From NCBI GenBank assembly GCA_016716905.1, contig JADJUS010000003.1, positions 682,001-746,000 on the forward strand: DNA of 64,000 nt. Reading direction: 5' to 3'. Both the position numbers and the translations under genes were made by a program. The notes under the pieces are model-generated. The model saw only the letters and a program-made list of their open reading frames with translations. It had not been told where the DNA came from and did no database searches. Below are positions 15,129 to 22,835 of the stretch, in pieces; within the stretch, counting starts at the first letter, position 1; every line of letters begins with the position of its first letter. Origin of the DNA: Acidobacteriota bacterium. Lineage in GTDB: Bacteria; Acidobacteriota; Vicinamibacteria; Vicinamibacterales; SCN-69-37.

Positions 15129-15787
15129 TGTCGGCGGGCGCGATGCGCGCCGTCAAGGTGCTGGTGTGGGCCGCCTGCACCTGGCCGGGCGCGAACCTTT
15201 TCTACAACGCGTTCTGGGGCGACCTCGGCATCAACCCTGTCGAGACCCTGGAGCACACCAGCGGGGAAGCCGCGCTGGTCATCCTGCTGTGTTCACTCGC
15301 CATTACACCCGTGCGGCGGATAACAGGCTGGAACCGCCTGCAGTCGCTGCGCCGCCTGCTCGGCCTCTGGGCGTTCTTTTACGCACTCGCGCATCTTTCG
15401 TTCTACATCCTGTTCGACCAGGCCTGCTTGTACTGGGCCGACTGCCAACTCAAGGCGGTGGTGGACGATGTGATGAAGCGGAAGTTCATTTTGTCGGGCA
15501 TGGTCGCGTTCTTCGCGATGCTGCCGCTGGCGCTGACGTCCACCAAGGGTTGGATTCGGCGGCTGGGCAAGCGGTGGCAGACACTGCACCGTCTGGCCTA
15601 TGTCGCCGGCGCCGCCGGGGCGATCCACTTCATCTGGAAAACCAAGGTTCCGGAGACAAAACCATATTTGTATGGCGGCATTCTCCTGGTGCTACTTGGG
15701 GTGCGGGGCTTTTACACTTGGCGCAAGAAGCGGGCAGGGTGGGGACGGGTCTCGACTGTGGGAAACTCCGGGAATATCGACAGCTAA
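15128..15787 (+). CDS. msrQ: MsrQ haem-binding membrane subunit
   Basis: 219 aa, multi-helix membrane protein of the ferric-reductase-like YedZ family. Conserved histidines lie in ALAHLSFY and LHRLAYVAGAAGAIHFIW, the likely b-haem ligands. It passes electrons from the quinone pool or a flavin carrier to MsrP. ATG 15128 overlaps the msrP stop. The last 16 residues (GWGRVSTVGNSGNIDS) are encoded by the left arm of a large palindrome and the stop codon is in its loop, so the natural C-terminus was probably replaced by repeat insertion. Confidence 0.94.
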   Translation: MSAGAMRAVKVLVWAACTWPGANLFYNAFWGDLGINPVETLEHTSGEAALVILLCSLAITPVRRITGWNRLQSLRRLLGLWAFFYALAHLSFYILFDQACLYWADCQLKAVVDDVMKRKFILSGMVAFFAMLPLALTSTKGWIRRLGKRWQTLHRLAYVAGAAGAIHFIWKTKVPETKPYLYGGILLVLLGVRGFYTWRKKRAGWGRVSTVGNSGNIDS

Positions 15788-15823
15788 AATTCCAGGAGTT
15801 TTCCACAGTCGAGACCCGTCCCC
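15741..15823. repeat. REP-like hairpin forming the 3' end of msrQ
   Basis: Arms 15741-15775 and 15789-15823 pair with two mismatches in 35 positions around a 13-nt loop. The core is GGGGACGGGTCTCGACTGTG. The msrQ stop TAA lies in the loop. It may also end transcription. Confidence 0.88.
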
Positions 15824-15851
15824 CTACGTGCCCCGGTTCAGGAGATCAGAT

Positions 15852-16613
15852 ATGCGAATCACACGTCTCGCCAACATCGTCATTCTGATCGTCGCGACCA
15901 CCGCGTGTGGCGCGGATCCTCAGGAGCCTGCGCTTCCGCTGCCGCAGCCCGTGGTCGCTGAGGCGACGCCCGCCATATTGGGCGACGCGTGGCTCAAGGG
16001 CGAGGCTGTTGGCGCGGAACCCGTGATGTTCGCGGTGCTGGCCGGGGACTGGACAGTTCGAGAAGAGTCCGGCGAACGATTCCTGCGCGTGGACGGGACG
16101 AACTGGAAGGTTGGGACGCCGCCGCGGATGTTGCCCGAGAAAGCGGCCGCGTTGTTTCCTGCGTCCGCAGCGGCGTTCGAGAAACGTGTGCTCGCCGGCC
16201 TCCAGTTCCCATACGGCGTAGTCCGTCAGGCGGGGACGTTCGGTGACGGGGAACTGCAGGTGGACTTCAGGCTCATTGGCGGCGCATCGGACCAGTTCGC
16301 GTCGCTCCTCTTTGGCCTCACCGAGGACGGCAATCACTACGCGTTCCGCTACAACACGAAGGACGGTGACACCGCGTTGTGGAAGGTCGTCAACGGCCAG
16401 CGCGAGCGCCTGCACCACGGCGGCGTGCCTGTCGCCGTCAAACTCGGCGAGTGGCGCACGTTGCGGCTCAATGTCGAAGGCAGCCAGGTCTCCGGGTGGG
16501 TCAACGACGTGCAGGCCCTCACGTTTGACCTGCCCGCCTCGGTCTCCGGCCGCGTCGGCCTCTGGTCCAAGGCGGACTCGGTGACGGACTATCGAAGATT
16601 CACCGTGAAGTAA
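15852..16613 (+). CDS. Lipoprotein with LamG/concanavalin-like domain
   Basis: 253 aa from ATG 15852. The signal peptide ends in a lipobox-like ATTAC with Cys19, so it is probably lipid-anchored. The remainder looks like a concanavalin-like beta-sandwich (GELQVDFRLIGGASDQFASLLFGL, YAFRYNTKDGDTALWKV, GEWRTLRLNVEGSQVSGWVND, GRVGLWSKADSVTDY), the pattern of DUF1080/3-keto-disaccharide-hydrolase-like and LamG folds. No catalytic residues can be assigned. It follows the MsrPQ genes but the intervening hairpin suggests separate transcription. Confidence 0.75.
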   Translation: MRITRLANIVILIVATTACGADPQEPALPLPQPVVAEATPAILGDAWLKGEAVGAEPVMFAVLAGDWTVREESGERFLRVDGTNWKVGTPPRMLPEKAAALFPASAAAFEKRVLAGLQFPYGVVRQAGTFGDGELQVDFRLIGGASDQFASLLFGLTEDGNHYAFRYNTKDGDTALWKVVNGQRERLHHGGVPVAVKLGEWRTLRLNVEGSQVSGWVNDVQALTFDLPASVSGRVGLWSKADSVTDYRRFTVK

Positions 16614-16660
16614 CTGGCGGAACTGACTGGACTGGCGGAACTGGCGGAACTGGGAAGCTC

Positions 16661-16730
16661 CCTCGTAGGGCGGCCTGAACCTCAAGGCCGCCAAAGTGCC
16701 GCGGCGTTGAAGTGCACGCCGCGCTACGAG
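16661..16730. repeat. Inverted pair of REP-like units (REPIN-like)
   Basis: Unit one (16661-16692) reads CTCGTAGGGCGGCCTG ... CTCAAGGCCGCC. Unit two (16698-16730) is the same motif on the other strand, ending GCCGCGCTACGAG. Related single copies are at 29128-29160, 32139-32170, 38465-38494 and 51451-51481. GGAACTGGC-type short tandem repeats lie just upstream (16613-16655). Confidence 0.75.
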
Positions 16731-16754
16731 ATGCATAGCCGTATACTGCGGCGC

Positions 16755-17972
16755 ATGTTGCTCCGACGATCTTCCCGCCTCGTCCTGGTCGTTGTCGGCC
16801 TCGCGCTTGTGTCCTCGGGCCTACTGGCCCAGCGGGCGGCGTCGACACCCACCACCTACTATCCGCCGCGCTTCGACTGGGCGCGGGTGTCGCCGGCCGA
16901 TGCGGGATTTGATCCCGTCAAACTGAAGGCCGCCGTGGATTTCGCGATCGAGAATGAAAATCCGGCCACGAAGGATCTGGCGCTCGACATTCCAAACACG
17001 TTCCGCCGCGAAGCGCCCTACAACGCACTGATCGGTCCTACGTCACCGCGCGCCGCCGCCAATGGCCTCGTCATCCACCGCGGCCGCATTGTGGCCGAGT
17101 GGGGCGATACCGCTCGGCCCGACATGACCTTCAGCGTCACCAAGACCTTTCTTTCGACGGTGGTTGGTCTCGCGTACGACCGCGGCCTGATCAAAGACCT
17201 CAACGATCGCGTGGGGCCGTACATGCCCGCGAACGTGGACCTGTTCGCGTCAGAGAAGAATGCGCCGATCACCTGGGACCACCTCCTGCGGCAGACGAGT
17301 GACTGGTCCGGGACGTTGTGGGGCAAACCCGACTGGGCCGATCGGCCAGTGGGCGCGACCGAGGCCGAGTGGGAGAAGCGACCGGTCTACGCCGCTGGGA
17401 CCCACTTCAAGTACAACGACACGCGCGTGAACGTGATGGCGCTGGCCGCCCTGCACGTGTGGCGCGATCCGCTGCCCGAGGTGCTGCGCCGCGAAGTGAT
17501 GACACCGATCGGCGCGTCCAGCACGTGGCGCTGGGAGGGGTACGACAACTCATGGGTCGATCTGGACGGCCGCAAGGTGCAGGCGTCCACCGGCGGCGGC
17601 CACTTCGGTGGCGGCATGTTCATCAGCGCCTTCGACCTCGCGCGCTTCGGTTACCTGTTCCTCCGGAACGGCAAGTGGGAAGACCGCCAACTCGTCTCCA
17701 CGAAGTGGATCGGCCTCGCGCGCACACCGGGCGTGAACCCTGAGTACGGGTTCATGAACTGGTATCTGAACCCTGGCCGCAAGGCCACGCCGTCAGTGCC
17801 CGAGAACACCGTCCGCTTCGTCGGCAACGGCAACAACATTGTCTACCTGGACTGGGAGAACGACCTGGTCGTTGTCGTCCGCTGGATCAAAGGAGGGCGC
17901 GCGAACGGCGCCACCACGGGTAGCGCTATCGACGACTTCCTGGGCAAGGTTGTGACGGCGATCAAGAAATAG
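16755..17972 (+). CDS. Secreted serine hydrolase, beta-lactamase class C/S12 family
   Basis: 405 aa from ATG 16755, giving a clean signal peptide (MLLRRSSRLVLVVVGLALVSSGLLA). An upstream in-frame ATG at 16707 lies in the REP unit and is rejected. The active-site SxxK is S127-V-T-K130 and the second motif is in FKYNDTRVN (Y220). A GGGHFGGGMF stretch lies where the third motif usually sits. Family members include D-aminopeptidases, esterases and 6-aminohexanoate-dimer hydrolases; the substrate is undetermined. TATACT at 16742-16747 is only seven bases before the ATG, consistent with a leaderless mRNA. Confidence 0.88.
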   Translation: MLLRRSSRLVLVVVGLALVSSGLLAQRAASTPTTYYPPRFDWARVSPADAGFDPVKLKAAVDFAIENENPATKDLALDIPNTFRREAPYNALIGPTSPRAAANGLVIHRGRIVAEWGDTARPDMTFSVTKTFLSTVVGLAYDRGLIKDLNDRVGPYMPANVDLFASEKNAPITWDHLLRQTSDWSGTLWGKPDWADRPVGATEAEWEKRPVYAAGTHFKYNDTRVNVMALAALHVWRDPLPEVLRREVMTPIGASSTWRWEGYDNSWVDLDGRKVQASTGGGHFGGGMFISAFDLARFGYLFLRNGKWEDRQLVSTKWIGLARTPGVNPEYGFMNWYLNPGRKATPSVPENTVRFVGNGNNIVYLDWENDLVVVVRWIKGGRANGATTGSAIDDFLGKVVTAIKK

Positions 17973-18087
17973 AGACGTGGAGACGACGGATCACAAGAGG
18001 GCACGGAGATAGGGAGCTTCTTCTTTCTTCTCTCTTCGCCCAAAGACTCTGCGTCTCGGCGCCTCCTGTGATCCTTCGTGGCTGCGA

Positions 18088-19110
18088 CTATCCCCCGCGC
18101 GTATGCATCTCCAGGTGCGCGTCTTTCTTCAGTACGCTCAGCGGGATGTAGGTGCCGCGGCCCCGCACTGAGCGGCGTTCTTCAGCGCCGCGATCGGCGC
18201 GGCCCTTCCAGACCGCCTTCAACATGTTGAGCAGCGTCTCGGGCGATGCGCCGGCGCGAAGAGGGCGGCGCAAGTCCGTGCCGTGTTGCGCGTACAAGCA
18301 CAGCAGCAACACGCCGTCGGCGGTGAGGCGCGCGCGGTCGCACGTCCGGCAAAACGGCTGCGTGGTGGACGCGATGATGCCGAACGCCAGGCCGTCGGGC
18401 AGCTGGAAGCGATCCGCAGGCGCTGACGCCGGGCTGGGCAGTGGCTCGATCGGTCCGTAGATCGACGCGAGCCGTTCCAGCAGTTGAGCGCGCGAGAACA
18501 CCGCGTCGGGACGCCAGTGTGTGGCACCGCCCACATCCATGTATTCGATGAACCGGACTTCGGCGCCGACCGATCGCCCGTACTCCAGCAGGTCTCCGAC
18601 CTCGTCGTCGTTATCGCCCTGGGTGATGACCGAGTCGATCTTCAGATCCGAGAATCCCACCCGCCGCGCGGCGTCGATGCCGGCGAGCACCTGTGGCAGC
18701 GCGTCCCTTCGCGTCAGTGCGTTGAAGCGTTCAGGCCGCATCGTGTCCAGGCTCACGGTGACGCGATGGAGCCCCGCCGCCTTCAGGTCGGCCGCCGCAT
18801 CGGCCAGCAGCACGCCGTTGGTGGTCAGCGCCAGGTCCACGAGCCACGGCTTCGCCGCCAGTTGCGCAACAAGCGACGGCAGGTCGCGACGGAGAAGCGG
18901 CTCGCCACCAGTCAGCCGCACCCGGTCCACACCCATCTGTCCGAAGAGGTCGGTGAGCTGGACGGTTTCCTCGAACGACAGCACATCCTCGCGCGGCAGC
19001 CAGACGTACTCATCCTCGGGCATGCAGTAGTGGCACCGCAGGTTGCACCGGTCGGTCACCGACAGGCGCAAGCTGCGAAGCGGCCGGCCGAGTGTGTCGA
19101 GCGTGGACAT
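18088..19110 (-). CDS. moaA: GTP 3',8-cyclase MoaA
   Basis: 340 aa. Radical-SAM cluster C22-x3-C26-x2-C29 (CNLRCHYC), the second iron-sulfur site in FCRTCDRARLTADGVLLLC, and the C-terminal GG dipeptide are all present. MoaA converts GTP into the first intermediate of molybdopterin synthesis. MsrP, encoded 3 kb away, needs this cofactor. The 115-bp spacer after its stop contains an ACGGATCACA-type repeat word also found after mutL, and no other moa genes are in the window. Confidence 0.96.
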   Translation of the reverse strand: MSTLDTLGRPLRSLRLSVTDRCNLRCHYCMPEDEYVWLPREDVLSFEETVQLTDLFGQMGVDRVRLTGGEPLLRRDLPSLVAQLAAKPWLVDLALTTNGVLLADAAADLKAAGLHRVTVSLDTMRPERFNALTRRDALPQVLAGIDAARRVGFSDLKIDSVITQGDNDDEVGDLLEYGRSVGAEVRFIEYMDVGGATHWRPDAVFSRAQLLERLASIYGPIEPLPSPASAPADRFQLPDGLAFGIIASTTQPFCRTCDRARLTADGVLLLCLYAQHGTDLRRPLRAGASPETLLNMLKAVWKGRADRGAEERRSVRGRGTYIPLSVLKKDAHLEMHTRGG

Positions 19111-19160
19111 GTGTGTTGATTATCGCCCGGAAACTGCGCTTCGGGTGCTGATACCCCTAT

Positions 19161-19218
19161 TGAGGATCGAGGATTGAGGATTGAGGATCGGGATGGAGAG
19201 GATTGCTGATTGAGGAGT
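19161..19218. repeat. Short tandem repeat of GAGGATT/C words
   Basis: The spacer upstream of moaA holds degenerate 7-bp iterations (TGAGGATCGAGGATTGAGGA and onward). No gene or promoter is recognisable in it. Confidence 0.6.
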
Positions 19219-19258
19219 GCGGATCGCGTGCACGATGCCGCGCGTGAACCGTCAGGCC

Positions 19259-20188
19259 TCAGTCGACGAAGTAGCCCTCCCGGACGGTGACCTTCGCGCC
19301 ACGGCGGTTCACCTTGACGCTGATCGGGTGCCAGCCTTTGGTCGTCGGCGGCGAATACGAGATGAGGTACGTCGTGCGCAGCCAGGTAAACATCTCCGCA
19401 ATGATCTTTGCCGGGTCGCCCGCACCGAGGTTGACCGTGATCCCGCCGGTTCGTTTCGCCAACGACTGCAGTGACGAGGGGAACACGAAGCCGGAAACCC
19501 GGCCAATGGCGATGTCGCCGATCTGGCGGCCGCGGAAACTGTCGGATGCGCCGGCTCGAACCTCGTCCTTGATCATGATCGGGCTGCCGACGAGCACAAA
19601 GGCCGGGCCCAGCCGGCGAGTCATTTCGCTCAACGCCTCAAAGCTAGTGGTACTCCGAGCGTCGATGGCGTTGGTGAAGGCGACCAGCGCCCGTCGGCGA
19701 TTCGTCTCTACAAATTCACGTAAGCCCGCCGAAATGGCATCGTAGGGGGCGGCATATCTTCCTTGACCGAATGCATCAACACTGAAACGAGGCCGCCCTG
19801 ATTCCAACACGCGGATGCGGGATGGAGGAGTTCCGGCAGCGAGTGCGCCCAGTCGATCGCGATCCTGAACTTGATCAAGAAACGCCGAGATACCGGCGGT
19901 GAGCCGCGACGCTTGTTCGGCAGACGTGTAGGCCACCGAAGGGATGGGCTGAGCCACCACAACAAGATCAAGTGGCGCGTCCGCAGATTCTTCCACCCGA
20001 ACGATTTGCCGCGCACCGCCGTCGGACACGGCGAAGTCATCGCTTGTGAGGCCTTGCACGGCCCCTCCGTTATCAATAACGCTGACCTCAAGACGCACCA
20101 GCGCCGTTGCTGATCTGAATTGCGGCGCCTGTCCACTGTAAACAATGCCAGTGGACGCCAGGAGCGCGACGATGGCTGCGGCCTTCAC
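19259..20188 (-). CDS. Secreted VWFA-related acidobacterial protein lacking a MIDAS motif
   Basis: 309 aa from GTG 20188 with a signal peptide (MKAAAIVALLASTGIVYSGQA). The order of elements matches the acidobacterial VWFA-related family: an N-terminal 'LEVSVIDNGGAVQGLTSDDF' beta segment, then a Rossmann-type core, ending YLISYSPPTTKGWHPISVKV and VREGYFVD. Where the family normally has DxSxS the sequence reads DLVVVAQP, so metal-dependent adhesion is probably lost. It overlaps the upstream TPR-like gene by GTGA, so they are coupled. Function unknown. Confidence 0.78.
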   Translation of the reverse strand: MKAAAIVALLASTGIVYSGQAPQFRSATALVRLEVSVIDNGGAVQGLTSDDFAVSDGGARQIVRVEESADAPLDLVVVAQPIPSVAYTSAEQASRLTAGISAFLDQVQDRDRLGALAAGTPPSRIRVLESGRPRFSVDAFGQGRYAAPYDAISAGLREFVETNRRRALVAFTNAIDARSTTSFEALSEMTRRLGPAFVLVGSPIMIKDEVRAGASDSFRGRQIGDIAIGRVSGFVFPSSLQSLAKRTGGITVNLGAGDPAKIIAEMFTWLRTTYLISYSPPTTKGWHPISVKVNRRGAKVTVREGYFVD

Positions 20189-20991
20189 TGAAGTGCCACG
20201 CCTTTTACGCGAGCCATGAGGTCCGCAGCGACCGCCGGGGTCAAAACGGTGCAGGGGTAGGAGTAGTAGAGATCATCCCCGCTGACCTCAGCGAATGCGA
20301 CTGCGGCTCCTGGCCTCAAGGAGCCGAGAGCGATTGCCGCTGCGGTTGACCGCGGCTCGAGCAAGACAGAGTGGTCGTACCAGCGGAGTGCGCCCAGCGT
20401 GTCGTGCTGCGCTCGAGCCGCTTCCGCGCGGCTGATCGCGGCCAGATACGCGAATGGCGCCGCAGCAGGATCCACCGCGAGGCGCTCCAACTCCTGCGCC
20501 GCCTTCGCGTCCTTAGGCGCGCGAATTCTGGCCGCACGCATCTTTGCTTCGGTCAGGGTGGGGTCGATCTTCAGCGCGGCCTCAAAGGCCTTCGCTGCTC
20601 TGGCCGGACGCTTTGTCGCAAGGTCCGCAAAATATGGAACATTGACCTCACTGCTCAGGACACGAGTGATCACGCCCTGCAACCTGCCGAGGCAATCAAA
20701 CAGAACACCTTCCACCAACAGTGGTGCGGCGCCCGCGCCCTTCTCCTGCTTCCAGAGCCGAACCGCCTGATCCCACCGGGAGATTTCGCTATTCGACCTG
20801 GGATTCAACGCACCCAGTGTCGAGGCGCGCACGCGATCGCTGAGCTTTTCGGCCTGACTCTGGGCAGTCCTGTTGACGCGCTCCTGGATCTCCTGCATCT
20901 GTGTTGCAGGCGGCAGCTGTAGGCCGGCAGTCGCGCCAAGCGACAAAACGCAAGCCGCGACACACAGCAGGCCCCTCATGATCCGGAGCAT
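20185..20991 (-). CDS. Secreted TPR-like protein
   Basis: 268 aa. A signal peptide (MLRIMRGLLCVAACVLSLGATA) is followed by helical pairs resembling degenerate tetratricopeptide repeats (RAAKAFEAALKIDPTLTEAKM, GALRWYDHSVLLEPRSTAAA). Such repeats mediate protein contacts. The gene is coupled by a 4-nt overlap to the VWFA-like gene downstream, so the two products likely work together in the periplasm. No enzyme motif is visible. Confidence 0.7.
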   Translation of the reverse strand: MLRIMRGLLCVAACVLSLGATAGLQLPPATQMQEIQERVNRTAQSQAEKLSDRVRASTLGALNPRSNSEISRWDQAVRLWKQEKGAGAAPLLVEGVLFDCLGRLQGVITRVLSSEVNVPYFADLATKRPARAAKAFEAALKIDPTLTEAKMRAARIRAPKDAKAAQELERLAVDPAAAPFAYLAAISRAEAARAQHDTLGALRWYDHSVLLEPRSTAAAIALGSLRPGAAVAFAEVSGDDLYYSYPCTVLTPAVAADLMARVKGVALQ

Positions 20992-21052
20992 ATAGCGGTT
21001 CCTTCAGCCCTTCATGCCTCGTGTGAAGAGGCTTTTGGAGTGTTCGCTTCTA

Positions 21053-21058
21053 TAATCT
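21053..21058 (+). promoter_or_regulatory. Consensus -10 hexamer, leaderless-type promoter
   Basis: TATAAT ends four bases before the ATG of the carbonic-anhydrase-like gene. Transcription would begin at or inside the start codon. No good -35 box or Shine-Dalgarno is visible. Confidence 0.45.
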
Positions 21059-21062
21059 CTGG

Positions 21063-21572
21063 ATGGCTTTGCGTAAGTATCTCGGCACGTTCCCGGTGGT
21101 CGCGCCCGGCGCGTTTGTTGACGAAACGGCCCAGGTGATCGGCGACGTGGTGATCGGTGCCGAAAGTAGCGTGTGGATGCAGGTGGTGATTCGCGGGGAC
21201 GTGAACTACATCCGCATCGGCGACCGCACGAATGTGCAAGACGGCAGCGTCGTCCATGTCCAGAACGAGACGCACCCCACCGTAATCGGAAACGACGTGA
21301 CGATCGGGCACGGGGCCGTGGTGCATGGGTGCACGATTCACGACCGCGTGTTGATCGGGATGGGCGCCATCATCCTCAACGGCGCGATTATTGGCGAAGA
21401 CTCGATCGTGGCGGCCGGCACCCTGGTGACCGAGCGCACCGTCATCCCGCCCCGTTCGATGGTCATGGGCAGCCCCGGCAAGGTCCGGCGGCCGCTGACC
21501 GATGCCGAAGTGGCCACGATCCTGGAGTTCTCGGGCAACTACGTCCGGTATCGCCTTGACTACATGGGATAA
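21063..21572 (+). CDS. Gamma-carbonic anhydrase-like hexapeptide-repeat protein
   Basis: 169 aa. The protein is a left-handed beta-helix built from hexapeptide repeats (IGDVVIGAESSVWMQVVIRGD, IRIGDRTNVQDGSVVHV, VTIGHGAVVHGC, VLIGMGAIILNGAIIG), with metal-ligand histidines in VVHV, GHG and VHG. This is the YrdA/PaaY/CaiE group, which may hydrate CO2 or act on thioesters; activity of the group is variable. hisS starts 16 nt downstream. Confidence 0.92.
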   Translation: MALRKYLGTFPVVAPGAFVDETAQVIGDVVIGAESSVWMQVVIRGDVNYIRIGDRTNVQDGSVVHVQNETHPTVIGNDVTIGHGAVVHGCTIHDRVLIGMGAIILNGAIIGEDSIVAAGTLVTERTVIPPRSMVMGSPGKVRRPLTDAEVATILEFSGNYVRYRLDYMG

Positions 21573-21587
21573 TGCCTGACGATACCG

Positions 21588-22835
21588 ATGATTCCAGCAA
21601 TACGTGGGACACACGACATCCTTCCAGGTGACGTCGAAAAATGGCAGTACGTCGAACGCATCGCGCGTGAGTTGTGCGAGCGCTACGGCTACGTCGAGAT
21701 CCGTACACCGATCATTGAACGCGAAGAACTCTTCGCCAAAGGCACCGGCGAATCCACCGACATCGTCCAGAAAGAGATGTACACGTTCACCGACAAGGGT
21801 GGGGAACGCGTCACGCTGAGGCCTGAGGCCACGCCGAGCATGGTGCGGTCCTACATCGAGCACAACCTCGAGCACACGATGCCCGCCGCGAAGCTCTACG
21901 CGATGGGGCCGATGTTTCGCTACGAACGGCCGCAGAAGGGCCGGTATCGGCAGTTTCACCAGCTTGACGTCGAAGCCTTCGGCATGCAGGACCCGGCGGT
22001 GGACGCCGAGGTGATCGACCTCGCATGGTCGCTGATCACCGGGCTCGGCATCCCGCAGGCAGAACTCGTCATCAACTCCGTGGGCTGCGCCACGTGCCGG
22101 CCTGTGTTCCAAAAAGCCCTGCTCGAGGCGCTCGGCGACAACCTCGGGAAGTTGTGTGGCGACTGCCAGCGGCGCTCGGTCACCAATCCCTTGCGGATCT
22201 ACGACTGCAAGGTTCCCGCCGACCAGCCGATCATCGACGCGCTCCCGCACTCTGTGGACTACCTCTGCGAGTCGTGCGCCACGCACTTCACCGGCGTGAA
22301 GTCGCACCTCGACGCGATCGGCATCGTCTGGCGCCAATCCCATCGCCTTGTCCGCGGCCTTGATTACTACACGAGGACGACGTTTGAGGTGTTGGGGCAG
22401 ACGTTGGGCGCGCAGAACGCGTTGCTGGGCGGCGGGAGGTACGACGGCCTGGTGAAACAGCTAGGCGGTGCAGACAAGACGGGCATCGGCTTTGCCGCGG
22501 GTATGGAGCGCCTGGTGCTGGCCCTGCCGGAGTCGGCGCCCATTGCGGCACCCGGGCGCGCGTTTGTCGTGGCGATTGGTGAAGATGGCCGGGCCGCCGC
22601 CTGGCAGTTGATTCGCGAGTTGCGGCAGGCGGGCCTGCCGGCCCAGATGGAACTTGAAGCCAGAGGCGTGCGCGCGCAGATGAAACGCGCCGACCGCCTG
22701 GCGACCCGTGTCACGCTGATTGTCGGCGGTGATGAACTGGCGCGTGGGGAAGTCACCCTGCGCGACATGGCGACGGGGGAACAACGCGCGGTGGCGCGGG
22801 ACGCGGTCGTGACGGCCGTTCGGGAATTGTTGTGA
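21588..22835 (+). CDS. hisS: Histidyl-tRNA synthetase
   Basis: 415 aa class II synthetase. It shows the N-terminal RGTHDILP signature, motif 2 (FRYERPQKGRYRQFHQLDVEA), the histidine-specific block GLDYYTRTTFEV, motif 3 region LGGGRYDGLV and GIGFAAGMERL, and a C-terminal anticodon-binding domain. It charges tRNA-His. aspS begins inside its stop codon, so the two synthetase genes are translationally coupled. Confidence 0.97.
   Translation: MIPAIRGTHDILPGDVEKWQYVERIARELCERYGYVEIRTPIIEREELFAKGTGESTDIVQKEMYTFTDKGGERVTLRPEATPSMVRSYIEHNLEHTMPAAKLYAMGPMFRYERPQKGRYRQFHQLDVEAFGMQDPAVDAEVIDLAWSLITGLGIPQAELVINSVGCATCRPVFQKALLEALGDNLGKLCGDCQRRSVTNPLRIYDCKVPADQPIIDALPHSVDYLCESCATHFTGVKSHLDAIGIVWRQSHRLVRGLDYYTRTTFEVLGQTLGAQNALLGGGRYDGLVKQLGGADKTGIGFAAGMERLVLALPESAPIAAPGRAFVVAIGEDGRAAAWQLIRELRQAGLPAQMELEARGVRAQMKRADRLATRVTLIVGGDELARGEVTLRDMATGEQRAVARDAVVTAVRELL

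Noticed and set aside
16707..16754. Upstream ATG for the beta-lactamase-family gene
   Set aside because: It lies in the REP unit and would bury the signal peptide 16 residues inside; ATG 16755 gives a normal signal sequence.
21012..22343. 443-codon minus frame opposite the carbonic-anhydrase-like gene and hisS
   Set aside because: It is antisense to two well-supported genes and its His/Arg/Val-rich product has no family motif.
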